Assembly (NCBI RefSeq): GCF_020179385.1
Contig: NZ_JAIBLJ010000013.1
Coordinates: 1 to 64,000, forward strand
From: Alkalihalobacillus sp. YIM B00296
GTDB taxonomy: Bacteria; Bacillota; Bacilli; Bacillales; Fictibacillaceae
Direction: 5' to 3'
DNA: 64,000 bases
Shown here: positions 27,394-37,012 of the stretch, one piece after another
Numbering within the stretch: the first letter of the stretch is position 1
Layout: each line of letters opens with the position of its first letter
Program-made: the position numbers and the translations under genes
Notes under the pieces: model-generated
The model's input: only the letters and a program-made list of their open reading frames with translations
The model's database searches: none
What the model was told of the DNA's origin: nothing

Positions 27394-28959
27394 ATGATTT
27401 CAGTAAGGAACCTAATAGAAGAGCTAAAAGAAATGAATATTGAACTTGTTGCAGGAAATGACAATATAGATAATAAAATTGAACATTTAAATGTTCAAGA
27501 AGTATTGGAGAAAAGCGAAAGAATTAAAAGTAACGCTCTAATTATGACAACCTTTAATGCTTTTAAAAATATTGATCATATCTTAGACCAGTTAAATTGG
27601 TATATATCTAAAAATGTAATTGCTGTTGGATTTCATACAGCAGTTTATAAAAAAATTCCTCAAGAAGTTATAGATTACTCCAACCTAAACCATCTTCCTC
27701 TCCTTTCAATTCCATCTGAGATTCCTTATCATTTAATGTTTGAAAAGTTTAACTACTTGGTTCAAAAAGAAACTTCACGATTGAAAAAAAATGCTGATGA
27801 ATTGAATGAATGCTTGTTAGAAGCAGTTTTACAGGAGAAAGAAATGGATTATATTATTCATTTGATAGGAACTTCTTTAGACAAACCGGTGCTATTTTTG
27901 GATGAATCATTAAAAATTTCCTCAATGTGGAGTAATATTACTAATACCCGCCAAGATATCTATAATCTTATGATCAAATTAAAAGAAGAACATTTTAACC
28001 TTTTTTTAGATACTCGTTTAAAGCAAGGTCAATCACAAGCAATAATTAATTCTAAAACTTGTAGAGTAACTATAATGTCCATTAATCGGGGAATAAATTT
28101 CTTTGGATTTTTAGTTCTACTTTATTCAGAAGATAATGATGTATATCAGCAATTAGTACTTAAATATAGTACAACGGCCTTAAAGCTCCATCAAGCCAAA
28201 ATTAACGCTGTTAAACAATACGAAAAGAATAAAGATATTGAAATTTTTGAAGCTATTTTTCGTAATAAAGTTAAGGAATCCATAAATGTTCAGGATTTTT
28301 TTTATAAAGTAGCCAGGATTAAATATTTGTTTGTTGCTCAACCTAGAATAGGAAATGATTTAGAAAAAGGTTTTCAGGAATTAAATCAATTGTTCAGTAA
28401 TATAGACCGAAATACATTTATGTGGATTTATGACAAAAAAATTATCGGTTTAATACAAAAGAAAATTAACCTCTCTCAATTACAACAATCTATTAATAGT
28501 CTGGATAACATTCAACTGGGAATGAGTGGGGAGATGAATAGATTTTCAAATATAAATCTAAGAAAATTATTTCAAGAGGCAGTTATATCATTGGATGAGT
28601 CTAATAAATGTGGTAAACATATCATCACATGGGATTCTATGGGATTAGAAAAGGTGATTCGCTATCTATCCACAAATGAATTATTTTATGATTATGACTT
28701 GGAAATTCTACGACCACTTATCGAGTCTGAACAACAAAACACCGGTGATTTAATCCATACTCTATATATATATTTAAGGAACTTTTTTAGTCTTAAGGAA
28801 ACAGGCGATGAATTATTTATTCATCCTAACACCGTTAAATATCGCATTCTAAAAGTCCAAGATGTATTAAATATTGACTTTACACAACCTGAACAATATA
28901 TGAAATTAATGATAGCACTACAAGTCTATTATAATAAGAAAGAATTATCTGTTAACTGA
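27394..28959 (+). CDS. PucR-family transcriptional regulator
   Basis: 521 residues from ATG 27394 (AGGGGTG upstream; GTG 27385 also open). N-terminal PucR domain (VRNLIEELKEMNIELVAGNDNIDNKIEHLNVQEVLE), a long middle part without a recognised domain, and the C-terminal HTH of the family: SLKETGDELFIHPNTVKYRILKVQDVLNID. Such proteins control purine, amino-acid or amide catabolism. It precedes a symporter and two amidohydrolases on the same strand, so those are the likely targets. Its stop codon sits in the terminator hairpin. Confidence 0.87.
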   Translation: MISVRNLIEELKEMNIELVAGNDNIDNKIEHLNVQEVLEKSERIKSNALIMTTFNAFKNIDHILDQLNWYISKNVIAVGFHTAVYKKIPQEVIDYSNLNHLPLLSIPSEIPYHLMFEKFNYLVQKETSRLKKNADELNECLLEAVLQEKEMDYIIHLIGTSLDKPVLFLDESLKISSMWSNITNTRQDIYNLMIKLKEEHFNLFLDTRLKQGQSQAIINSKTCRVTIMSINRGINFFGFLVLLYSEDNDVYQQLVLKYSTTALKLHQAKINAVKQYEKNKDIEIFEAIFRNKVKESINVQDFFYKVARIKYLFVAQPRIGNDLEKGFQELNQLFSNIDRNTFMWIYDKKIIGLIQKKINLSQLQQSINSLDNIQLGMSGEMNRFSNINLRKLFQEAVISLDESNKCGKHIITWDSMGLEKVIRYLSTNELFYDYDLEILRPLIESEQQNTGDLIHTLYIYLRNFFSLKETGDELFIHPNTVKYRILKVQDVLNIDFTQPEQYMKLMIALQVYYNKKELSVN

Positions 28960-28985
28960 CCACAATATGGTCAGTTCTTTTTGTT
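28954..28985 (+). terminator. Terminator overlapping the pucR-type stop codon
   Basis: AACTGACCA (28954-28962) pairs with TGGTCAGTT (28968-28976), then CTTTTTGTT. The TGA stop is within the left arm. Confidence 0.75.
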
Positions 28986-29073
28986 ATTAGGAGATAAAGA
29001 CGTGTATTCAATCCAATAGTAAAATGATAATAGTTCGTAAATTTGAAATTTTCAGAAAGAGGTGAAGAGTAAA

Positions 29074-30489
29074 ATGATATATCAGATCGGACTTGGGGTT
29101 TACTTAATCATTATGGTTTTGATAGGATATTTTGCATCCAAAGGGGTTAAAACGTCTGATGATTATTTGGTTGCTGGCAGGAATTTAAGTTTACCCGTCT
29201 TAATCGGAACATTAACAGCCGGATGGCTGGGTGCTGGAACAGTCGTTGGATATGCTTCACTTGGATATAGTTCGGGATTTGGAGCTATTTGGTGGGCAGT
29301 AGGGGGATTATTAGGTGCATTTATTATAGTGCTTATCGCTTCAAGGCTAAGAAATTTAGCCCAATATACTGTTCCAGATATACTTGAGTTGCGATATAGT
29401 CCTCTTGCACGTATTTTAGGTGCTGTTCCTGTCATTCTCGCTTTTACGGCTATTGTAGGATATCAAATGAAAGCTGTTGGTTATGTTTTAGAAGCAGTTA
29501 TAAATATCGATGCAAGGACAGGATTAGCCATTGGTGCTGTGGTGGTTGTACTATATACCGTTATGGGGGGGATGATTTCTGTTGCTTATACGGATGTTGC
29601 ACAGTATGTTCTTCTCTTTATTGGTTTATTGGTTGCAGCCCCCATCGCCTATAATGCTTCCGGTGGGTTACCAGGATGGAGTAATTCTTTACCTTCCACA
29701 CATTTTGAGTTTACAGGTGGGATGGGGTTTTTTGGAGCTCTAGCAGTTTTACTCCCGTTCTTTATGCTAGCTACAGTAGACCAAAATCTATATCAAAGAA
29801 TGTTTTCGGCTAGAAATTCTTCTACAGCTAAAAAAGGTGCCATATTCGCATTAATTGGGGCAGCCTTCATAATGGGGATGGTTCTTGTTATATCGATGTC
29901 CTCACGGTCGCTTTTTTCTGATATAAAGCCTGACATGGCAGTTTATACAATTGCAACAGATTTGTTAAATCCATTTTTAGGAACTATTTTATTAGTGGCG
30001 ATTCTATCAGTTATCATGTCTACTTCTGACTCTTATTTGCTCTCCCCTGCAACGAACATTGTCCGTGACATTTATCTGAGGTTCATTAATAAGGATTGTG
30101 ACGATCTCAAAATTCTTAAATTAACCCGATTATGGGTTGTGATTTTAGGGGTCCTTGCCTTTTCAGGCGCAATGTGGTTTGAAACGGTTCTTGCGTATGC
30201 AATGGTTGCCTATACAATCTATGGTGCAGGGGTGTTCTTCCCGATCGTTTCTGCTTTTTTCTGGAAAAGGGCAACAAATGCAGGGGCAATTAGTTCAATA
30301 ATCGGAGGGACAATTTTCACAATAATTTGGGAATTTTTTGTTCAATCTGATATACCCACAATATATGTTGGGGGAGGTGCATCATTAGTACTGATGATTG
30401 TGGTTTCTTTATTAACTATCCGGTCTGGTTCTGAAAAAATTGATCTCTTTGAGAAGGACAACGATCAATTAAAAAATAAAACTGCATAA
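29074..30489 (+). CDS. Sodium:solute symporter family protein
   Basis: 471 residues from ATG 29074 behind AGAGGTGA; about 13 hydrophobic segments. SSS-family signatures: TSDDYLVAGRNLSLPVLIGTLTAGWLGAGTVVGYAS, PDILELRYSPLARILG, YTVMGGMISVAYTDVAQYVLLFIG, VDQNLYQRMFSARN, ILSVIMSTSDSYLLSPATNIVRDIY. Sodium-coupled uptake. Substrate inferred from the two amidohydrolases downstream: perhaps a dipeptide, amide or hydantoin-like compound. Confidence 0.88.
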   Translation: MIYQIGLGVYLIIMVLIGYFASKGVKTSDDYLVAGRNLSLPVLIGTLTAGWLGAGTVVGYASLGYSSGFGAIWWAVGGLLGAFIIVLIASRLRNLAQYTVPDILELRYSPLARILGAVPVILAFTAIVGYQMKAVGYVLEAVINIDARTGLAIGAVVVVLYTVMGGMISVAYTDVAQYVLLFIGLLVAAPIAYNASGGLPGWSNSLPSTHFEFTGGMGFFGALAVLLPFFMLATVDQNLYQRMFSARNSSTAKKGAIFALIGAAFIMGMVLVISMSSRSLFSDIKPDMAVYTIATDLLNPFLGTILLVAILSVIMSTSDSYLLSPATNIVRDIYLRFINKDCDDLKILKLTRLWVVILGVLAFSGAMWFETVLAYAMVAYTIYGAGVFFPIVSAFFWKRATNAGAISSIIGGTIFTIIWEFFVQSDIPTIYVGGGASLVLMIVVSLLTIRSGSEKIDLFEKDNDQLKNKTA

Positions 30490-30513
30490 GAAAATATATA
30501 GGAGTGTTAATCA

Positions 30514-31722
30514 ATGAAAACAATCTTAAAAAATTGTAATTTAATAGACGGCCTGGTAAGCAATATTGTAAAAAATTCTAACATTGTGATACAGAATGAA
30601 GAAATAGTTGAGATTAGTATAGGAGAAATGAAAGACGTTCAGGATGCCCATATTATTGATTGTACGAACAAGTATGTCATTCCTGGATTAATTGACTGTC
30701 ATGTTCACTTGGTGTGGGATGGCAGTGATGACCCTCAATCAAATATTTCTGGAAAAGATCCAGAAACAATTGCATTAATGGCTTACAAACATGCACTTGC
30801 AACCCTAAACACAGGTGTAACTACAGTTAGGGATGTTGCTTCACCAGGACGTTCTGTACTTAGTTTAAGAGATTCAATTAATCAAGGTCATTTACTAGGG
30901 CCAACGATTGTTGCATCTGGCCCTGCTATTTGCATGACGGGTGGACACGTGCATTATATTGGGGTTGAAGCAGACGGTGAAGATGAAATTAGAAAAACGA
31001 CAAGGAAACTATTAAAGGATGGGGTGGACTTGATTAAAGTAATGGCTACTGGTGGGATTTATACTTTTGGAGAAGAGCCAGGTTCCCCACAATTAACTAA
31101 AGAAGAGTTAACAGCTACGGTGGATGAGGCTCATAAAAAGAACAAAAAAGTGGCAGCGCATGCGGAAGGTCTTATTGGTATTCAAAATTGTCTCGAAGTA
31201 GGTATTGATACGATAGAACATGGAATTTTTGCGGATGAAGAGTCTATTAGAAAGATGGCTAAAAAAGGAACATATCTTGTACCCACAATGATCGTAATGA
31301 AAAGACTTGCAAACGACGATAGTATTCCAGGATGGGCATTAGAAAAGGCAAAACAGGTAGTAGGTCCTCACCAAAAAATGCTCGAAAAAGCAATTAAATA
31401 TGGTGTAAAAATTGCAACAGGAACTGATTGTGGTTCTCCTGTAACTCCTCCAGAATATTATCATGATGAATTGTTGATTATGGAACAGGCAGGAATGGAT
31501 TCTATGGCCGTAATCCAAGCATCTACAAGAGTGGCTGCCGAATGCCTTGACTTACGAGATAGAGGAGTTATCTCAGAAGGTAAAAAAGCTGATATGTTAA
31601 TTCTGCCCTCCAATCCATTAGAAAATCTTTCAATATTAAAAGGTGATAAAGAAATTATCAAAAACGGGAAGTTTGTTAACACAGAAAAGAGTACTACCAA
31701 ATCAGAATTAGTTGTTTCATAA
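30514..31722 (+). CDS. Amidohydrolase family protein (first of pair)
   Basis: 402 residues. Metal-dependent hydrolase of the imidazolonepropionase/prolidase-like amidohydrolase branch: VIPGLIDCHVHLVWDG (HxH), DGVDLIKVMATGGI with the bridging Lys, VAAHAEG, DTIEHGIF, and the final Asp in ATGTDCGSPVTPPEY. All metal ligands are present. 25 nt behind the symporter with GGAG spacing. It is similar to the next gene along its whole length, so they arose by duplication. Cytosolic; substrate unknown. Confidence 0.85.
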   Translation: MKTILKNCNLIDGLVSNIVKNSNIVIQNEEIVEISIGEMKDVQDAHIIDCTNKYVIPGLIDCHVHLVWDGSDDPQSNISGKDPETIALMAYKHALATLNTGVTTVRDVASPGRSVLSLRDSINQGHLLGPTIVASGPAICMTGGHVHYIGVEADGEDEIRKTTRKLLKDGVDLIKVMATGGIYTFGEEPGSPQLTKEELTATVDEAHKKNKKVAAHAEGLIGIQNCLEVGIDTIEHGIFADEESIRKMAKKGTYLVPTMIVMKRLANDDSIPGWALEKAKQVVGPHQKMLEKAIKYGVKIATGTDCGSPVTPPEYYHDELLIMEQAGMDSMAVIQASTRVAAECLDLRDRGVISEGKKADMLILPSNPLENLSILKGDKEIIKNGKFVNTEKSTTKSELVVS

Positions 31723-31786
31723 CAATACGCTGCTTTTCTAATCTTCAACAAAGGAAAACTATGTTTGAAGTCTTGGAGGTGTAGAT

Positions 31787-32983
31787 GTGGAGAAAATTAT
31801 TAAAGGTGCTACAATATTTTACGGTGCAGACCTTGAAGAACAGCAAGGGCGTGCCATTTGGATAAAAGACAACAAAATTCATAAGGTTCTTAAAGAAAGT
31901 GAAGTACCAAATGGAGTTTCAGTAGAAAATAAGACCGGAAAATACCTTTTCCCTGGTTTAATTGATCTTCATGTACACATCATGTGGGATGGTTCTAGAG
32001 ATCCTGTAGATACGCATGAGAAAGAAAGCTACGAGCAAAAATTAATAAGATCCGTTTCCAATTGCCCAAAATACTTGGAAGCTGGGATAACGACGATAAG
32101 AGATTTAGGTTCAATTGATGATATTGCACTTCATGTATCTGAAGCAATTGAACGGAGGACAATGAATGGACCGCGCATAATTGCATGTGGGAAAACGTTA
32201 ACGATGACAGGGGGACACGATCCATTTTGGGGGAGATTCATAGATGGTCCATTTGAAGCTTTAAAAGGTGTGAGAGAACAAATATATAAAGGGGCTAAAG
32301 TGATCAAGGTTAGTGCTACTGGGGGTGTATATGGCAGAACCAAGGGGGAACAAGTGGATCATACTGAACTTTCCTATGAAGAACTAAAGGTAATTTGCGA
32401 TGAAGCACACAAATTCGGCCTGAAGGTTGCCTCCCACGCAATTGGTAAGGATGGGATTATAAACTCAGTCAAAGCTGGGGTAGACACGATTGAACATGGC
32501 CATTTTATTAATGAAGAGATTATAGAGTATATGCTTGAGAGAGACATTTCCTGGGTTCCTACTTTGTATATTTATCACCAGATCGCAAGGCTATCTGGTG
32601 TTCCAACTTATGCACAAGAAAAAGCAAAACGCATTGTGGAAATCCATGAAGAAACGTTTTCTAAATTTTTTAATAGTGGAGTTTTAGTTGGAGCTGGTTC
32701 TGATGCAGGTTCCGTTTTAACACCACATCCTACTATTGTCGAAGAATTATTAACCATGAAAAAATTTACTAATGATCTTCTTTCAACTATAAAAACAGCA
32801 ACCACCAATGCAGGGAAAATCCTAGGGATACCTGTTGGACAAATTAAAGAGAATTATATTGCAGATTTTATACTTATAGATAAAAATCCATTAGAAGATA
32901 TCAAAGCTTTACAAAATGTTATAGAAGTATATCTTGGTGGTAATTTAATAAAAAGAAATAAGGAATTAGATAGTATTAATTAA
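31787..32983 (+). CDS. Amidohydrolase family protein (second of pair)
   Basis: 398 residues from GTG 31787 behind GGAGGTG. Same architecture as the preceding gene: LFPGLIDLHVHIMWDGSRDP, AKVIKVSATGGVYGR, VASHAIGKDG, VDTIEHGHF, VGAGSDAGSVLTPHP. All predicted metal ligands are kept, so both copies should be active, possibly on different acyl-amino acids or dipeptides. Last gene of the cluster; no clear terminator follows. Confidence 0.85.
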   Translation: MEKIIKGATIFYGADLEEQQGRAIWIKDNKIHKVLKESEVPNGVSVENKTGKYLFPGLIDLHVHIMWDGSRDPVDTHEKESYEQKLIRSVSNCPKYLEAGITTIRDLGSIDDIALHVSEAIERRTMNGPRIIACGKTLTMTGGHDPFWGRFIDGPFEALKGVREQIYKGAKVIKVSATGGVYGRTKGEQVDHTELSYEELKVICDEAHKFGLKVASHAIGKDGIINSVKAGVDTIEHGHFINEEIIEYMLERDISWVPTLYIYHQIARLSGVPTYAQEKAKRIVEIHEETFSKFFNSGVLVGAGSDAGSVLTPHPTIVEELLTMKKFTNDLLSTIKTATTNAGKILGIPVGQIKENYIADFILIDKNPLEDIKALQNVIEVYLGGNLIKRNKELDSIN

Positions 32984-33040
32984 TTAATTTATATAATAAA
33001 CTCTTCAAATATCAGCGTCCTTAGTAGCCCCCTTTTTGGT

Positions 33041-33385
33041 TCAGTTTCGGAATTTCACCTTCTCACGGATGATGGGGTCCAGGTAAACCCTGTGTTGATC
33101 CTCATGGGTAATCAGAGATTTGGAAACTTGATAAAAAGCTTTACGCTCATCGGGTGAAGCTCCATATTCAATTAAACCGATTGGTTTCATTCGATGGTCT
33201 TCTTCAATTGATGCAAGCCAGCCGGTTTGATCTTTTTTATATCCAGTTATAAAGACATCGGTGTACTGCCAATTGATAATCTTTAGCCATTGGTTGGATC
33301 GGATCGGTTGGTAGGCACTGTTTTTATATTTCGCTACCATTCCTTCAAGGTTCGCTTTTTTTATTGCTTCTGCAAACGGAAACTA
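33041..33385 (-). pseudogene. ATP-dependent DNA ligase (LigD-type) fragment
   Basis: Only the end of the ligase domain remains: FPFAEAIKKANLEGMVAKYKNS (conserved EG(M/I)VAK step), then the OB-fold QWLKIINWQYTDVFITGYKKD, GWLASIEED, GLIEYGASPDERKAFY, and the closing KVKFRN. About 115 residues of a domain that is normally about 300. The frame upstream of 33385 breaks. A 5'-deleted copy of a ykoU/ligD-like gene. Confidence 0.75.
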
Positions 33386-33639
33386 GATCAAAAAGGTTTT
33401 ATTGGTTAAATTGAATTTTAAGTAATCCAGAAAAGTGCCAGATTGTTGAATAAGGAAATTTTAATTAATATTTCTTGGAATTAATAATCTTAGCGTAAGA
33501 GTAGTGTTTTGTTGTTAGACCCAGATTGAGAGTTTTCCTCCGAGATAATCCAAATACCCATTCTTTTTTAAAGACTAATCGTCTGCAAAAAAATATTCCA
33601 AAAATAATAAGAAAAGCTGATATTACATCACCGATATTT

Positions 33640-33885
33640 ATATTAACTCCTTCCTTTAAAAGAAGTTTAATCTCCTTACCTGCTGGAATGGCACACATGA
33701 ATATTGGGAAAATAACAACTTTAGGAACGTTTATCTGGAATGTGGTTCTTGTTAATATAGGTGTCGGAAGTTGGAGGGTCATGAGAAACAATGGATACAT
33801 ACTCAAATTTGGCGTATGTAGTGTTGGCATTATTTATGATGCTAATTGTTTTGTTTATCAGAAAACGAATGATATTAAATAAATA
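33640..33885 (+). pseudogene. DedA family membrane protein fragment, frameshifted
   Basis: One frame reads SLISLPAGMAHMNIGKITTLGTFIWNVVLVNIGVGSW, the signature end of the DedA/VTT domain (PAG and GTxxWN). Near 33785 the frame changes to DTYSNLAYVVLALFMMLIVLFIRKRMILNK, a typical last DedA helix. The N-terminal two thirds are missing. The ORFs on both strands here are partly spurious extensions. Confidence 0.7.
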
Positions 33886-33950
33886 AGTATTTTCTTAGTG
33901 AAGGAATATTACAGTTGGAGATGACTTTTTTCAATGAAATAACATTAACG

Positions 33951-34010
33951 GTCTTAAACAAATAGGGCGCAAAATCTGCAACAAGAATTGTGCTCTTTCT
34001 TAATGTTAAT
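33951..34010 (+). repeat. Dispersed repeat, GGGCGC/GTGCTC type
   Basis: AACAAATAGGGCGC ... GTGCTCTTTCTTAATGTTAA. GGGCGC pairs with GTGCTC (two G-T) and a T-rich run follows. It is closely related to the copy at 38933, where the stem is GGGCAC/GTGCTC. Confidence 0.55.
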
Positions 34011-34068
34011 TAGGTTCAAGCAGATGGAGGATTAGACTAAATGTACATACACTAAAGATCAGGTTAAT

Positions 34069-34353
34069 TCATGAAGGAATAATACCTTTTATTTGGTGGT
34101 TGGATTTCAACAACTTTTCAAGTAGTTGTTTCTCTTCCATTGAATGGTCTCCTTCAACCACAATCATTAAAACTCTGCAATTAAGACTAATCACGAAAGA
34201 AACAAGATTCGGAAGATATTCTACCTTGCAACATTTATCTTTTGCATAGATATAAACGGTACTTGAGTGCTTTTGGCAGAACTTATAAAGGTCTAATATA
34301 TGCACTAGTCGTAAATGTTGGGACGACACATTAAAAGAAAAAAATTTTTTCAT
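34069..34353 (-). CDS. HPr-like domain protein without the active histidine
   Basis: 94 residues with AAGGGGG before its ATG. The layout resembles the PTS carrier HPr/Crh: KKFFSFNVSSQHLRLVHILDLYKFCQKHSSTVYIYAKDK (beta1-helix1-beta2) and a final VLMIVVEGDHSMEEKQLLEKLL (beta4-helix3). The RPA/His15 position of HPr reads RLVHIL-like and lacks the phosphorylatable motif, and the Ser46 region is changed to LPNLVSF. If this is an HPr-fold protein it cannot act as a normal phosphocarrier. Resemblance is by eye, hence moderate confidence. Confidence 0.5.
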   Translation of the reverse strand: MKKFFSFNVSSQHLRLVHILDLYKFCQKHSSTVYIYAKDKCCKVEYLPNLVSFVISLNCRVLMIVVEGDHSMEEKQLLEKLLKSNHQIKGIIPS

Positions 34354-34395
34354 CGGAAATCCCCCTTGTGACTGATTTGTACTACCCTTAGTTTC

Positions 34396-34831
34396 TCATA
34401 GGATAACCGTTTTTTGTACCATGGGATTTTGTCGTATATAGACTTTTTTTGTTTTTAAGTAAACACTCTCTATTGGTTTCAAGTCGGACCAAAGTAATGT
34501 TTCTATTTTTAAATCTTCTGTTGTTATCACTCCGGAATTTTGGGTGAAAGAAAAGTTTTCGAGCATATCTCCAATGAAATTTATGCCTAACTCAAATAAA
34601 TATTTATCAATACTTGGTTGTAAGGAGATCGATAGTAATAATTTCGCAGCCCTTTTTTGTAATTGCCAGGTGATACATATAAAACGGTTTTGCTCCTTTT
34701 GATACTAAGAAGGTCCGGTAGGAGATTGTATTTCCTTTAAAAAAGTTTGAAATAACGATATATTTGTTACCTTTTATATTAAACTGATATACCAATACAC
34801 GGTTTATATCAGTGGTTGAAATTGTAACCAT
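34396..34831 (-). pseudogene. Hypothetical gene broken by one frameshift
   Basis: The first frame gives MVTISTTDINRVLVYQFNIKG...KKGCEIITIDLL and then stops at 34607. A neighbouring frame continues without a gap as QPSIDKYLFELGINFIGDMLENFSF...VQKTVIL, ending at 34396. Together they make about 145 residues. I do not recognise the family. It lies directly before the HPr-like gene with 42 nt between, in one transcript. Confidence 0.5.
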
Positions 34832-34902
34832 CTCCTTTTAGTCAACAAATTGCCAATAAGCTTTTGATTGGACAAATTTTTAGTTTGAAAAATATCTTGA
34901 TT

Positions 34903-35148
34903 CTAATCAATACTCTTTTCATCAAATAGATTTTTATAATGTTCAGATGTCATTTTAATGAGATACTCAGGATCGACATTGAAACATTAGGCAAGATTAT
35001 AGCCAGTATTCAATCTTGGGCTTGTCTTTCCCGTTTCAATTAAGCTAATGAAACTACGCTCCAGGTCACTAAGATAGGCTAGTTCCTCTTAAGTCATTTT
35101 TCGTTCAAGACGGAGTTTTTTAAGAGCACTCCCTCCATTCTCAGGCAT
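34903..35148 (-). pseudogene. XRE-family HTH regulator with two in-frame stops
   Basis: The frame from ATG 35148 reads MPENGGSALKKLRLERKMT-stop-EELAYLSDLERSFISLIETGKTSPRLNTGYNLA-stop-CFNVDPEYLIK and runs to 34903. It is a standard Cro/CI helix-turn-helix (family consensus MTQEELA and LAKxF at the stop sites), so each stop is probably a single CAA or AAA to TAA change. Rest of the gene intact at 82 codons. Confidence 0.75.
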
Positions 35149-35201
35149 TTGTCAGACTATGTTGTTGGTGTTGGAACATTTAAAGTGAGTTATTGTGTAA
35201 G

Positions 35202-35370
35202 TTAAACATAAATCGCAGCAATTTCGATGTTACTTTCGGTTAAAAATTCAATCACTTCTTTGTTTTCTAATAGCCCTTTTGTGACACTTTGCAGTTTTGT
35301 TATATCTTGATTCAAGTCCTGGGCAAATAAATAACATTATAATGTACGGTTTTATAGTTAAGTGTTTCAT
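35202..35370 (-). pseudogene. Small frameshifted gene with good ribosome binding site
   Basis: TTGAGGAGA sits 7 nt before ATG 35370. The first frame reads MKHLTIKPYIIMLF and then turns to nonsense; one frame over it continues AQDLNQDITKLQSVTKGLLENKEVIEFLTESNIEIAAIYV and stops at 35202. The restored product is about 55 residues with a hydrophobic start. Family unknown. Confidence 0.4.
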
Positions 35371-35897
35371 AGGGTCTCCTCAATGTAATTATTATAAGTA
35401 AATTTTATAATTCAACTTCAATACATTGGTAATCCCATTACTTCAAATACCTAGAACAAGTAAATATTCGTCGTCTTATACCTCCCCCATCACAAATGAA
35501 GTACTATAACCCTTCTGCACTGATTTAAGCGCTTAGATTCCTCCTTTTACTATTAATCTTTGTTCTTTTCTTCCGTGTACGGAAGATAATCAATCTAAAA
35601 TTCATATCCTTCTGTTGTTTTTGAAAATTTTGAAATGAGTAGGGGAGTTAGATGTATATGGCATTTAATCTATGTATGATTTGGCAGTATGTTTATTAAT
35701 AAATGAGTATGATTACACATTTAGGCAATGAATGAATTGTTATTTTTATTCATCATTAAGAAATGAAGTATTCCGTTAAAGGGCCATTTCGTATTGAGTA
35801 AGAGTACCATAAAATTCAATTTTTTTATACAGCCACCTGGTACTTGGTCGTACGTACAACGATGTATAAAAACCTGTATTAACGATAAAAAATAAAC
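35371..35897. other. AT-rich gap without gene
   Basis: No frame longer than a few dozen codons and no recognisable remnant. Ends at the terminator of the LysR gene. Confidence 0.4.
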
Positions 35898-35934
35898 AAA
35901 AGCCTATCCCTTGAACTGTATGGGATTGGCTTTT
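35898..35934 (-). terminator. Strong terminator of the LysR gene
   Basis: AAAAGCCTATCCC (35898-35910) pairs with GGGATTGGCTTTT (35922-35934), one G-T, 11-nt loop; T-rich on both sides. Works for the minus-strand gene ending at 35994. Confidence 0.75.
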
Positions 35935-35993
35935 TTGCTAACTTCATATAAAAATTTTTATGTTAACTAAAAATGCATATTAGATAATTTCAA

Positions 35994-36860
35994 TCAAATT
36001 CCCGTCTCTCTGACACAGTCTGCAAATGCAGCGAACGTTTTGCTATGAAACTGTTCTTTTCGGGAAACCAGTCGCGTTGTTGCGAATCGGTACTGTTCCG
36101 GAACCGGATGAGCCTGTACGCGATCATCGCTCACAGCAACGGCCGATTTGGTTAGAAGCGTGTACCCGATTCCTGCTCGTACGCAGTTCAGCATCGTCTC
36201 CAACGTACTGATCTCAACGATGTTCGTGGGGGTTGCACCGACGCCATGAAGCCAATCTTCGATGGTTGCACGTAAAGGGCAGCCCTTCGAAAACACAACC
36301 CATGCTGCATTCTCAACGTCCGCAAAAATTGAAGGTTCATTTCCATCAGCGGCAGTCAGAAGGACGACTTCTTCTCGAATCTCATAGGCAACTTGCAACC
36401 GGGATAAGTCGAATTCGCCCGTAAAGAAAGCGCCATCCAACTGGCGGTTCAACACTTTCTCGTAATTAAGCGGCGACGTCCCAGTGATCAGTGATAACGC
36501 AACTTCGGGGTATTTGTTTTGAAACTTGGATAACGCACGAATAAATGGCCCAGAGGAAGCGACCGTCTCCACAACACCGATCACAAGAGGTCCGCATGGG
36601 TAATCTGGTTCTTTTACAGCCCTGGTGGCCTCCTCCATCCTAAGCAAAATATCCGAGGCATAATTGCTGAAGACGAGCCCCTTCTCAGTTGGTATTACGC
36701 CTTTCGGATTTCTCTGAAAAAGCTGGACGCCAAGCTCCGACTCCATCTTGCGAACCCGCATTGTAATGTTCGACTGAACGTAGCCCAGTTTCCCTGCCGC
36801 ACGGGTTATGCTGCCCTCCTCTATGATCGCCATAAACACTTTTAAATCGGTTAACTCCAT
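35994..36860 (-). CDS. LysR-family regulator, divergent from OYE gene
   Basis: 288 residues. N-terminal LysR helix-turn-helix (MELTDLKVFMAIIEEGSITRAAGKLGYVQSNITMRVRKMESELGVQLFQR) and a two-lobed inducer domain (GPLVIGVVETVASSGPFIRALSKFQNKYPEVALSL, LDGAFFTGEFD, VFSKGCPLRATIEDWL). Divergently transcribed from the flavin oxidoreductase with 152 nt between. A LysR box lies there (36891-36906), so it probably controls both genes. Resembles the second LysR gene (39790) in the HTH and GxTYRxTIE-like segment. Confidence 0.9.
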   Translation of the reverse strand: MELTDLKVFMAIIEEGSITRAAGKLGYVQSNITMRVRKMESELGVQLFQRNPKGVIPTEKGLVFSNYASDILLRMEEATRAVKEPDYPCGPLVIGVVETVASSGPFIRALSKFQNKYPEVALSLITGTSPLNYEKVLNRQLDGAFFTGEFDLSRLQVAYEIREEVVLLTAADGNEPSIFADVENAAWVVFSKGCPLRATIEDWLHGVGATPTNIVEISTLETMLNCVRAGIGYTLLTKSAVAVSDDRVQAHPVPEQYRFATTRLVSRKEQFHSKTFAAFADCVRETGI

Positions 36861-36890
36861 AGAAAAACCTCCAATTACACATCAATAATT

Positions 36891-36906
36891 TTGATGGGTA
36901 TATCAA
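36891..36906. promoter_or_regulatory. LysR-type box
   Basis: TTGAT-GGGTAT-ATCAA, an inverted repeat matching the T-N11-A rule, 30 nt upstream of the LysR start in the divergent region. Confidence 0.5.
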
Positions 36907-37012
36907 TATTAATCATTTTAATATATGGAGTTAATGGAATACAATCATATTAATAAAACAAATCGCGTCGGTGACAAAAAATTGCGCTGCCACGGTATAG
37001 GAGGAATTCAAT

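Noticed and set aside
34607-34831. 74-codon gene taken as complete
   Set aside because: Protein-like sequence continues in the next frame for about 70 codons beyond its stop, so it is better read as a frameshifted gene.
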